Positions 42,294 through 49,852 of a stretch of DNA of 64,000 bases are shown here, in pieces; the first letter of the stretch is position 1; every line of letters starts with the position of its first letter. Made by a program: the position numbers and the translations under genes. Origin of the DNA: Ignavibacteriales bacterium UBA1304. Its GTDB lineage: Bacteria > Bacteroidota > Ignavibacteria > Ignavibacteriales > Ignavibacteriaceae. The stretch spans positions 1 to 64,000 of the forward strand of contig DBTY01000042.1 in the NCBI GenBank assembly GCA_002307295.1. The letters are read 5' to 3'. The notes under the pieces are model-generated. The model did not search any database. It was not told the DNA's origin and saw only the letters and a program-made list of their open reading frames with translations.

Positions 42294-43439
42294 TTATACA
42301 AATTGTTTACCCGCCGGAAGCGAGAAATAAAAAACGCTTCCTTTATTTACTTGCGTCTCAAACCATAGTTGGCCATTATTTTCCTTTACAAGCTCTTCGC
42401 TTAGTATTAGCCCCAGGCCTGCGCCCGTCTCATTATCAGTCCCTTTTGTTGAAAAAAACAAATCGTTTTTCTTTATCTTATCTATATCTTGAGCTTTAAT
42501 TCCAACGCCAGTATCAGCGACGGAAATATTTATAACATCGTTATTTAATTCTGCATCTACGGTTATTACGCCGCCAGAACTAGTATATTTTATTGCATTA
42601 TAAATTAGATTTTTTAGAACGGCATGTAACATGCTAACATCTGCTTTTGCGCATATTTTTTTGTCTATCTTGTTCAAAAGGGAAATGTTTTTATCAGACG
42701 CGTTTTTTCTAAATTTCTTTAAGACGTACCCGGCTTCAGTATTTATACTTATATTTTCAGAAGCAATTTCCAACTTCCCCCTTTTTAGCGCCGACCATAA
42801 TTGAAGGTTTTCTACTAGAAAAAATAAATTCTCTGACGCCGAAGCAATGTATTGAGTATATTTTTTTATTTCATCAGAAGATAGTTGATCGGCTTCTTCA
42901 ATTAAAATATTTGAGAAACCAAGTATGCTGTTAAATGGACTTTTTAGATCGTGAGAAAGGATTGAGAAAAATTTTCCTTTTGCGGCGTCTAATTCCTTAA
43001 ACTTTTTCTCGTAATCTATCAGAGCCAAAGCAGCTTTGTTGTTATCAGCTAGCTTTTCTATATCTATAAAGTTTATTATTCCTATTGATTTGGCGTTAAT
43101 ATTTACATAATAGGCTGCAACTAACAGCAGCTTTTCTTCTTTATCAGTCTTTATTTTTAATTTAAATCCGGAAGGTAGAACTTCGCCTGTTTTAAGAGCT
43201 GAAAAAAGGGCTTCAACATGATTTATATAATCAGGATGAATATATGCCAGCAGTTCCTGTTCGCTTATCTGGAGCTCTGGTAAAGCATCTTTTTTTTCTA
43301 ACGAAGCTTCCGTTAAAAAGAAATGATTATCCATATAGACGAGAGCTCCTGTCGTGATGGCGTTAAATGCCTCCATGGAGTTAATCCCGTTTTGCTTTCT
43401 ATCATCCGTATTAATTTTTCTTTCAAAAGCTGCATTCAT
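42294..43439 (-). CDS. Sensor histidine kinase with PAS-like N-terminal region
   Basis: A kinase of about 381 residues. The frame extends upstream to a TTG at 43490, but the ATG at 43439 is preferred. A divergent PAS-like region occupies about residues 25-140 (NAITTGALVYMDNHFFLTEA). The H-box is FSILSHDLKSPFNS with H163 counted from the ATG. The ATPase shows LIYNAIKYTSSGG, DTGVGIKA and GAGLGLILSEEL. It resembles the next kinase (40982-42268) in the DHp and ATPase domains. It starts a minus-strand operon; the 420-bp region upstream contains a long hairpin. Confidence 0.88.
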   Translation of the reverse strand: MNAAFERKINTDDRKQNGINSMEAFNAITTGALVYMDNHFFLTEASLEKKDALPELQISEQELLAYIHPDYINHVEALFSALKTGEVLPSGFKLKIKTDKEEKLLLVAAYYVNINAKSIGIINFIDIEKLADNNKAALALIDYEKKFKELDAAKGKFFSILSHDLKSPFNSILGFSNILIEEADQLSSDEIKKYTQYIASASENLFFLVENLQLWSALKRGKLEIASENISINTEAGYVLKKFRKNASDKNISLLNKIDKKICAKADVSMLHAVLKNLIYNAIKYTSSGGVITVDAELNNDVINISVADTGVGIKAQDIDKIKKNDLFFSTKGTDNETGAGLGLILSEELVKENNGQLWFETQVNKGSVFYFSLPAGKQFV

Positions 43440-43490
43440 AAATATTTTTATATTAGGGTTTAAAAAATACTCTAATAATACTAAGCCCAA

Positions 43491-43861
43491 GGTAAATAAT
43501 TTTTTAACAAAGGAATAGTCCCATTTGCCGCAAAATGCTACATTTAAATTATTGCTATGCGAAACGTCAGCTGATACAAAAGCGCTAAGTTTATTTAAAA
43601 CTAAACCGTTCTATTTTTGTCCACGCCGCTTAATATAGTTTTGTTAACCTGCATTTAAGGCTATATTATATAGCTTTTGCTACATAATATAGTCGAAAAA
43701 AAATCATTAAACTTTACATTATCAATATATTGGCTGTATATAACTATCATATTTTTTGTTAATTAACGGATTCAACTTTAAATTGTTTTATCCGATTATC
43801 ATTTATATTCTTAAGTAGTTGAAAATCAACAGACTATCATTGCAAAACATTAAGGTTTATT
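43491..43861. other. Divergent intergenic region
   Basis: About 370 bp separate the start of the kinase gene (minus) from the CheR-like gene (plus). It should contain both promoters, but no confident TAnnTTTG box was found. The notable element is the 36-nt hairpin at 43659-43694. The rest is about 70 percent AT with no credible coding frame. Confidence 0.5.
43659..43694. repeat. 36-nt near-perfect hairpin in the divergent region
   Basis: Two 16-nt arms (GGCTATATTATATAGC and GCTACATAATATAGTC) pair around a TTTT loop, with one G-T pair and one mismatch. The left arm is itself a 7-bp-arm palindrome, and the right arm repeats its complement in direct order, 19 bp apart. On neither strand does a T tract follow, so a terminator is unlikely. 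Paired operators or a leader structure are possible. Confidence 0.65.
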
Positions 43862-44470
43862 ATGGCATTTACTTTTTTTTTCAGGGATTCTCATGTTATT
43901 GATCTTACAGTTAAACATGTAATTCCTTATGTGTCCGGATTCAGTAAAATAAGAGTCTGGGACGCAGGATGCGCTATGGGACCCGAACCATACACTTTAT
44001 CTATTTATTTCTCTGAAAATATGGGGAAGTTTTCCTTCCGTAATTTGCGTATTGACGCTACAGACGTTGACGAAAGCAGCCATTTTGGCGAAATTATTAA
44101 CGCCGGTTCCTATCCTGAAGACGAACTAAAAAGAATCCCGGAAGATATCTACGCTAAGTATTTTACTCCTTCCGATAGGCCTGGATATTCGCAGCTTGTG
44201 CCCGATATCATGAACAGCGTAAAATATCAACAGCACGATCTTCTATCGCTTAATCCAATTGGCGCAGATTATCATCTTATTATTTGCAAAAATGTTCTTT
44301 TGCATTTTCAACAATCAGAGCGGATTGAAGTAATCAGAATGTTTCACAAATCATTAGCTCCCGGCGGATTTTTTGCCACCGAGCAAACTCAAAAAATGCC
44401 TCCGGAATTAGCTCATTTATTTACTCAGGTTGTTTCAGACGCTCAGATATTTAAGAAAAACGACTTATAA
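43862..44470 (+). CDS. Stand-alone CheR-like SAM methyltransferase
   Basis: A 202-residue protein matching only the catalytic half of CheR. It keeps FFRDSHVIDLTVKHV at the start, a SAM-binding motif RVWDAGCAMGPEPYTLSI (about 31-48), RIDATDVDES, and DYHLIICKNVLLHFQQS. The helical N-terminal domain and the beta-subdomain that docks receptor tails are absent or reduced. The motif-I core DAGCAMG differs from the SAAxSxGEE of the operon CheR. Its target is unknown. It is transcribed alone, toward the minus-strand pilin-like operon, and its stop is 32 nt from that operon's last stop. Confidence 0.82.
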   Translation: MAFTFFFRDSHVIDLTVKHVIPYVSGFSKIRVWDAGCAMGPEPYTLSIYFSENMGKFSFRNLRIDATDVDESSHFGEIINAGSYPEDELKRIPEDIYAKYFTPSDRPGYSQLVPDIMNSVKYQQHDLLSLNPIGADYHLIICKNVLLHFQQSERIEVIRMFHKSLAPGGFFATEQTQKMPPELAHLFTQVVSDAQIFKKNDL

Positions 44471-44502
44471 GTATTTGTTTTTTTTCTAAAAACTGGCATA
44501 GT

Positions 44503-45747
44503 TTATTCATACCAGGAAATTACTTTAAAATATTTCGTCTGCGGAAAATAAGGCGGAACAGAATTTAAAAACCGGCTATCAAATTTTTGCACATATCTAT
44601 ATCCATTAGTAGGATTGCCATATGCGTTATAAGACGCTGTTGGATTTAGATTATGCGCAATTACGCCGCCTAAAATGTTCATGTTGTGCACAGTAGGATA
44701 ACTACTGTAATTCTCTATTATTAATCCGCCTTTTTGAACGAACATTGACGCCTGAATATCAAGGTCTGCCGTTGATGAATTATACTTTACCGTAATGTTC
44801 TGTTCGGCGCAAATGCCTAACATATCCGTAGAAGACGCATTTGTTCGCGGATCTGAACTGTATTTAATATCATCGGTAATGTAAACATTTCCAGAACTAG
44901 AACCTCCATTGCCCGACGACGCTACAATACTTGTCGCCCCTTTTACTGTGCCCTGCACGTAAATATTTCCTTTTTCTACATATATAACGCCATTTGTCGT
45001 TAATGAGCTAAGAGACTTTGTGGATGTAGCAGTCCACCCTGCATTATTTATATTTACTTTATAAGTTACAGTGCCGTCTGAATTAAAAAGTAAATTAACG
45101 TCTGTATTATAGCCATGGCCTGTTGTATCTCTAAATATTTTTCCAGAATTATATGCGGCTACTCTTATAGAAGAAGTATCGAAATCGAGCGGTATATCCA
45201 CTCCGCTTTCAAATCCGCCCAAAAACTGCGGAGTATCGGTCGAGCTATATTTTTTAAGTCCTTTTTTTGTAGAAGCCTTCCCAAGAAACACTGGAGAACC
45301 AGAAACATTAATATAGTCGTTAGTATAAAACGGACCCGAAAGCGAATCGCCTGTAGCCCAATATGTGCTTCCGCAGGTAGTATAAAAATTACCATACTGC
45401 GCATAGTTCATTGGAGTCATCATTACAATAACTGTATCGCATGATCCATTAAATACAGAACAGGAAGTAATCTTTCTGTTGTATGTGTTCACAGCTTCAA
45501 TTTTTACGTTTAGCGTACCGCCGGAAACTGAAATATTAGTAAACCCGGACATCCACGTTTTATCAAAAAACAACTGATTGACCGCCATATTTGCTCCGCT
45601 CACGGCTATATTATGCGCAATTGTTCTATAGTAATAGCCATAGTAATTCCCTTCCATATCTCCAGTTATGGAAATCATATTGCTTCCCATAATCAAAAAG
45701 ATCATCCCAAATCCTAAAACCAATAATAACGAAGCTTTACCGGCCAT
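44503..45747 (-). CDS. Large pilin-like protein with a beta-rich passenger
   Basis: A 414-residue protein. It opens with MAG and then a hydrophobic helix KASLLLVLGFGMIFLIMGSN, the same plan (tiny leader ending in Gly) as the pilins of this region. The next ~40 residues continue as an amphipathic helix (YYRTIAHNIAVSGANMAVNQ), as in type IV pilins and PilX-type minor pilins. The remainder is Ser/Thr/Gly/Asn/Tyr-rich with strand repeats (GVIYVEKGNIYVQGTVKGA), suggesting a beta-solenoid, somewhat like DUF4900 proteins. It could cap the fibre or act as adhesin; this is inference. It is the last of three cotranscribed genes, 13 nt after the previous stop. Confidence 0.72.
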   Translation of the reverse strand: MAGKASLLLVLGFGMIFLIMGSNMISITGDMEGNYYGYYYRTIAHNIAVSGANMAVNQLFFDKTWMSGFTNISVSGGTLNVKIEAVNTYNRKITSCSVFNGSCDTVIVMMTPMNYAQYGNFYTTCGSTYWATGDSLSGPFYTNDYINVSGSPVFLGKASTKKGLKKYSSTDTPQFLGGFESGVDIPLDFDTSSIRVAAYNSGKIFRDTTGHGYNTDVNLLFNSDGTVTYKVNINNAGWTATSTKSLSSLTTNGVIYVEKGNIYVQGTVKGATSIVASSGNGGSSSGNVYITDDIKYSSDPRTNASSTDMLGICAEQNITVKYNSSTADLDIQASMFVQKGGLIIENYSSYPTVHNMNILGGVIAHNLNPTASYNAYGNPTNGYRYVQKFDSRFLNSVPPYFPQTKYFKVISWYE

Positions 45748-45760
45748 TTTTCTATATTTC

Positions 45761-46357
45761 CTATCTTTTCTTGAGATTTCGCGAAGACATTCTTAGCAGT
45801 CTCCAATAAGCGCTTGAGTAATTATTATTATACGCAGCTTCATCTTCAATGCGCAAAGACACCTGCATCGATTTTACAGCCGCAGGATTCGTTGGGAAAC
45901 TCATAGTATCGTCTAAGGCGTTAAAATAAATCAGACTAAATTGCGTTACGCCATAACTAACTGGAGCGGCTGAAGAACTGTTTAGCTGGCGGTATAAAAC
46001 CCTATCGTTAGGGTTTGGCGTTCCAGCTTCTTCTGATTTAGGTCCTACATAATACATAACCGTGTCAAATGTTCCATTCCTGTCTAAATCCGCTAAAAAC
46101 TTAACCTTATTTGAATCTGCAATTAAAACATATTTTGACGCGTCAGTAGTATCGTTAATATTAGCGCAATAGCCTATTTTTCTTAGCTCATTTTCTAATA
46201 TCATTGCCGCATCCACAAGATTACGCTGAACAATCCTGTCATTTCCGTAAACAAAATAATTTTCAATAGCATTAGCGTTCAATCTAATTAAAGTAAGCAA
46301 AAGCAAACCTCCTATAATTATTGAACCGAGCGTATCAATTAAAGAGCTAAATCCCAT
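45761..46357 (-). CDS. Minor pilin-like protein
   Basis: A 198-residue protein that begins MG followed by FSSLIDTLGSIIIGGLLLLT, a hydrophobic helix with Phe at the position of a mature type IV pilin, then an amphipathic helix (DRIVQRNLVDAAMILENELR). The C-terminal part contains KVKFLADLDRNGTFDTVMYY and FSLIYFNALDD, resembling the PilW/GspJ style of minor pilin. It has a strong AGGAGG site. It is the middle gene of the minus-strand trio, 9 nt after the first. Confidence 0.75.
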   Translation of the reverse strand: MGFSSLIDTLGSIIIGGLLLLTLIRLNANAIENYFVYGNDRIVQRNLVDAAMILENELRKIGYCANINDTTDASKYVLIADSNKVKFLADLDRNGTFDTVMYYVGPKSEEAGTPNPNDRVLYRQLNSSSAAPVSYGVTQFSLIYFNALDDTMSFPTNPAAVKSMQVSLRIEDEAAYNNNYSSAYWRLLRMSSRNLKKR

Positions 46358-46366
46358 AAACGCCTC

Positions 46367-46861
46367 CTAAAAATAGGACCAGTAACTAAATACCTGGCTC
46401 AGTTTAACTGTGTCTCTAATTGATTTGCTTGTAACATAAACAGTAATTTTTTTATTCCATGTAGGCGTTGCAGATGTTATATCAGGAGTTGACGCGCTTA
46501 CATAGCATACTGTGCATTTTATATTAAATACAGCCGAAGGCATGCTGCTATCTGTTTTTGTATAATTATTATAATCGTCAATATCGTCAAAAGTGTCATA
46601 AGTTTCGCCGGATTCTGGGCCAAGATTAGCCACAGTAGTAAGAGAAGCCGTTGACGTAACCGAATTATTTACCGTCGCTTCGTCAAACGCTTTTTTATTG
46701 GCGTCTTCTATTACAGAAGAGGCTACAGATATTGCAAGCAAACCATATTTTGAGTTCTGCATGGTATCCTGCGACCTTAGCTGGTTATTGTTCACCCGCA
46801 ATATTAAAATAGAAAGCATTATCATCGCTCCCATCGTGAGCATCATTTGACCAGTATTCAT
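46367..46861 (-). CDS. Minor pilin-like protein
   Basis: A 164-residue protein starting MNTG and then QMMLTMGAMIMLSILILRVN, a membrane helix directly after a four-residue leader ending in Gly. The helix continues as amphipathic (SQDTMQNSKYGLLAISVASS). The C-terminal domain is small, beta-rich, with a cysteine pair in FNIKCTVCYVS. It is the first gene of the minus-strand trio and diverges from the plus-strand pilin genes across a 522-bp gap. No family was recognised with certainty; the call is by architecture and neighbours. Confidence 0.72.
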   Translation of the reverse strand: MNTGQMMLTMGAMIMLSILILRVNNNQLRSQDTMQNSKYGLLAISVASSVIEDANKKAFDEATVNNSVTSTASLTTVANLGPESGETYDTFDDIDDYNNYTKTDSSMPSAVFNIKCTVCYVSASTPDITSATPTWNKKITVYVTSKSIRDTVKLSQVFSYWSYF

Positions 46862-47383
46862 AATTTTTTACAGTTTATGCGTCCAATTTTAACTTAGTTG
46901 TCTTGCAATATAAAATCGTTTTATTTATTATAATGTATTTGCAAAAATCATACCGCCAAATAATCTGTTATCAAAGCACTAAAAATAATTCAGCAGGTAA
47001 TTTTTACCGTTTTAATTATCAAACATAATATCAACAATGCTTGAATAAGCAGCCAAATATAAAACTTGAAGTTAATTAGTCCCGCCTAAGAGATCACTTT
47101 ATTTGTTGGCAAATAACTTATTGTAATTACAAAATGTTAACTGTTTATTTCATAACATGTTAGGAGGGGCCCTCAATTAGGAATACCCCTAGGATTAAAG
47201 CGGTAATAATTACCTTGTAGGTAATTATTACACGTACTTAATACCTCTCCTGCTATTTTGAATTGATAAGAGCCTGATAAATCACTTTAGAGAGATTAAT
47301 TATTTGTGGCACAGTTTTTCTTAATAAAAAAGCATGATCGGATTTAATGTTCTTAAATTTTACAAATAAAACGTTAGAAGCAA
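46862..47383. other. Divergent control region between minor and major pilin genes
   Basis: This 522-bp region lies between the minus-strand pilin trio and the plus-strand pilin pair. It contains the 12-bp-stem hairpin at 47203-47231 and a GC-rich patch just before it (GGAGGGGCCCTC near 47163-47174, unusual in this AT-rich stretch). A TGGCAC at 47307-47312 recalls a sigma-54 -24 element, but the -12 element is poor. No coding frame was credible. Confidence 0.5.
47203..47231 (+). promoter_or_regulatory. Perfect 12-bp-stem hairpin upstream of the pilin genes
   Basis: GTAATAATTACC and GGTAATTATTAC pair perfectly around TTGTA, about 150 nt before the first pilin start. No T tract follows, so it does not look like a terminator. 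It may be an operator or, if transcribed, a stabilising 5' structure of the pilin mRNA. Confidence 0.55.
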
Positions 47384-47785
47384 TTGGGACAACAACAACT
47401 TTTATTAATTGTATTGGGCATCATCATTGTCGGCGTAGCGCTGGTTTTTGGGATTAACCTTTTCAGATCGCATGCAGTAAATTCCAAAAGAGATCTCGTT
47501 GTGAACGAATGCATAAACCTTGCAGCATTAGCCCAGCAACATTACAGAAGGCCGACGGCTCTCGGAGGCGGTTCAAGCGCTTTTGATAATTCAAACGGCA
47601 ATGCATGGAGCATCCCTTCTCAATTGCAGCACACTGCTTCAGGCGACTACCAGATTACCAGTATTAGCGCTAATCAGGTTGTTATTAAAGCTACCGGCAA
47701 CGAAGTTGCTAACGGCGTGGATGAAGTACAGGTCACAATAACTGTTACTCCTGATACATATCAGGTAAACTCAAATGAGCCTTAA
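47384..47785 (+). CDS. Pilin-like protein, copy 1 (TTG start)
   Basis: A 133-residue protein that begins MGQQQLLLIVLGIIIVGVAL, identical in plan to the next gene. The start must be the TTG at 47384 because the MGQQQLLL block is shared with that paralogue. There is no clear ribosome-binding site, so expression should be low. After the membrane helix an amphipathic helix (KRDLVVNECINLAALAQQHY) leads to a small globular domain of about 75 residues rich in strands. Cleavage after MG would leave Gln as residue 1; Glu5 of classical type IV pilins is lacking. Probably a minor subunit of the same fibre as its paralogue. Confidence 0.78.
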   Translation: MGQQQLLLIVLGIIIVGVALVFGINLFRSHAVNSKRDLVVNECINLAALAQQHYRRPTALGGGSSAFDNSNGNAWSIPSQLQHTASGDYQITSISANQVVIKATGNEVANGVDEVQVTITVTPDTYQVNSNEP

Positions 47786-47889
47786 TAATTGAAAATTTTT
47801 TACGAATATCTTTATAGTATGCATTTTTAATCTAACTAACTCTAATTTCTAAATTATCTAATAAATAATCAAAACAAAGGAGATCTATC

Positions 47890-48273
47890 ATGGGTCAGCA
47901 ACAACTTCTTCTCATCGTATTGGGCGTTATTATCGTAGGTATCGCTGTAGTAGTAGGAATAAATGTTTTTTCTGCGAGCGCTGTTTCTTCTAACAGAGAC
48001 GCAGTTTCCAGCGATTTGTTAAACCTTGGCTCTTTAGCTCAGCAGTATTACAAAAAACCTGCGGCTATGGGCGGCGGCGGAAACTCTTTCGTTGGATGGA
48101 CTGTGCCTACAGCTTTAGCTTCTACAGGCAATGGTCATTATGCTATCTCCGGCACTCCTACAGCTACAACCCTTACTGTAGTTGGAACAGGAACTGAAAA
48201 AAATGGCGCAGACAGCGTCTCGGTTTCTTGCGCAGTGACTCCTACAAATGTAACTAACACAGTAGTCCATTAG
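47890..48273 (+). CDS. Pilin-like protein, copy 2 (probable major subunit)
   Basis: A 127-residue paralogue of the previous gene, sharing MGQQQLLLIVLG, the helix NLGSLAQQYYKKPAAMGGGG and a Gly-rich turn followed by W-x-V/I-P. It begins with ATG after a strong AAAGGAGATC site and is followed at once by a strong terminator, features of a highly expressed structural gene. The leader is just MG, and the first mature residues would be QQQLLLIV, without the usual Phe1 or Glu5. Placement before the pilus assembly operon supports a pilin role. Which peptidase processes it is unknown. Confidence 0.8.
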   Translation: MGQQQLLLIVLGVIIVGIAVVVGINVFSASAVSSNRDAVSSDLLNLGSLAQQYYKKPAAMGGGGNSFVGWTVPTALASTGNGHYAISGTPTATTLTVVGTGTEKNGADSVSVSCAVTPTNVTNTVVH

Positions 48274-48294
48274 TACTTTTGATATTTTGAGCGT

Positions 48295-48340
48295 GAAGGC
48301 TATTAACGACCTATTGGTTATTAATAGCCTTCTTTATTTT
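48295..48340 (+). terminator. Terminator after the pilin pair
   Basis: A perfect 12-bp stem GAAGGCTATTAA/TTAATAGCCTTC encloses a 14-base loop and is followed by TTTATTTT. It begins 21 nt after the second pilin stop and separates abundant pilin transcripts from the assembly operon. Confidence 0.9.
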
Positions 48341-48475
48341 AAACAACGCATATCGCTCAAAGTTATTTATTTGGCAAAGCTCAATTCTTTCTTTGAAATT
48401 TAAATAATATTTTCTTATTGTTATAAACTATATTGAATAATTCTTGTTTTTACTAATTTTTCATATCGCAATTAA

Positions 48476-49852
48476 ATGACTGAACTCAGGTTTTCCGCAG
48501 AAAAAGTTAATGGTCAGGTAATAAGCGGCACTATAACTGCCGAGAAAGCGGCTATTGCTAAAAAGAAAATTTACAAGCTTGCCGCTCAAAACAGCTTAAA
48601 AATAAAATCCATTGAACAAAAAGTAACCTATCTTTACAAAGTAAAAAAAGGGAACGAAAAACCTATACTTGGCGAACAAAAAGCTTTTAGCAAAAAAGAA
48701 GTGGTTGACGCTCTTACTAAACTCGGATATACGGTAGTTTCGGTAAATAAAAAATTATTCGATTTTAATTCAAAACCCCCTTATACCGACGTCGTTACTT
48801 TTGTTAAAATAAGCGCGGAACTGCTTGAACAAAAACTGCCTTACAGCGAAATTTTAACTCTGCTGATTAACGACACGCAAAACAAAACGCTTAAAGAATC
48901 GCTAAAAGATATTAATAACGAATTGAAAAAAGGCGCCGATAGCGAGGCTACTTTCCTCCGCTACCAATCTGTTTTTGGAAAGTTCACGGCTTATATGCTT
49001 GGTTTGGCTTCTAAAAGCGGCAACATGACGGAGATTTACAGAGCGACGGCTAAATTTCTTGAACGCCGGCAGCAATTTAAAAAAGATTTACGCAGCGCGT
49101 TGATTACTCCCGCTATTACTATATTTGTTCTTATTTTAGCGGTCTTGTATTATGTGGCGTATATATTCCCCGCAACGGCAAAGCTTTTTGTTAAATTCAA
49201 GATACCTCTTCCGCCAATGACGGCGGCGACGCTTAAAATAAGCGACTTTCTTATTAGCAATTATATATTAGTTCTGGCTGTAATAATACTTCCATTAGTA
49301 GTTTTTTGGCGCTTTGTAGCCACAAAAAAAGGAAGGTATATGCTTGATAGATATATGCTTAAAATACCCGTGATTGGAACGCTTATACATAAAACTTTAA
49401 TTGAAGTTTTCTGCCGCGTATTCTATACTTTGTACAGCGGCTCTGCCGAAAGTATAGAGCCTATACGCATAGCGGCCGAAGCTACAGGCAACGTTTATTT
49501 TGAAGATAAAATTAAGTCTATCGCTATTCCGCTTATGCTTAAAAAAGGAACCGGACTTACCGATTCATTTGAAGCGACTGGATTATTTACAGATACCCTG
49601 ATTTCCAGATTCCATTCAGGAGAAGAAACCGGGACGATAAAAAATACCGCTTTGCAGCTTGCAAACTATTACGAAAGCGATACCGTTTTTAAAATGAAAA
49701 ATCTTATTGAAATGATTCAGGTTTTTATTGCTATGTTTATTATGATTGTTATGATCGGTTTAACTTTAGTTTCCGCAGAGACTGCAACCGTAAGGCCTAA
49801 AACTCCGGGAACAACATACAACCAAACTAATGTAGAGAAGATGATTGCATGA
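48476..49852 (+). CDS. Pilus/type II secretion inner-membrane protein, PilC/GspF family
   Basis: Platform protein of type IV pilus machines that connects the ATPases to pilin assembly. It has 458 residues against about 400 usual. Three transmembrane helices are visible, near 205-230 (ITPAITIFVLILAVLYYVAY), 260-282 (LVLAVIILPLVVFWRF) and about 420-442 (IEMIQVFIAMFIMIVMIGLT). Family motifs are LASKSGNMTEIYRATAKFLE and FHSGEETGTIKNTALQLANY. The first ~95 residues contain two short basic repeats, each like the N-terminal strand-helix domain of the family; this duplication accounts for the extra length. Its stop overlaps the next start (ATGA). Confidence 0.9.
   Translation: MTELRFSAEKVNGQVISGTITAEKAAIAKKKIYKLAAQNSLKIKSIEQKVTYLYKVKKGNEKPILGEQKAFSKKEVVDALTKLGYTVVSVNKKLFDFNSKPPYTDVVTFVKISAELLEQKLPYSEILTLLINDTQNKTLKESLKDINNELKKGADSEATFLRYQSVFGKFTAYMLGLASKSGNMTEIYRATAKFLERRQQFKKDLRSALITPAITIFVLILAVLYYVAYIFPATAKLFVKFKIPLPPMTAATLKISDFLISNYILVLAVIILPLVVFWRFVATKKGRYMLDRYMLKIPVIGTLIHKTLIEVFCRVFYTLYSGSAESIEPIRIAAEATGNVYFEDKIKSIAIPLMLKKGTGLTDSFEATGLFTDTLISRFHSGEETGTIKNTALQLANYYESDTVFKMKNLIEMIQVFIAMFIMIVMIGLTLVSAETATVRPKTPGTTYNQTNVEKMIA

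Noticed and set aside
47307..47322. Sigma-54 promoter for the pilin genes
   Set aside because: TGGCAC at -24 is perfect, but the -12 side reads TTCTT and lacks the essential GC, so it is not supported as a site.
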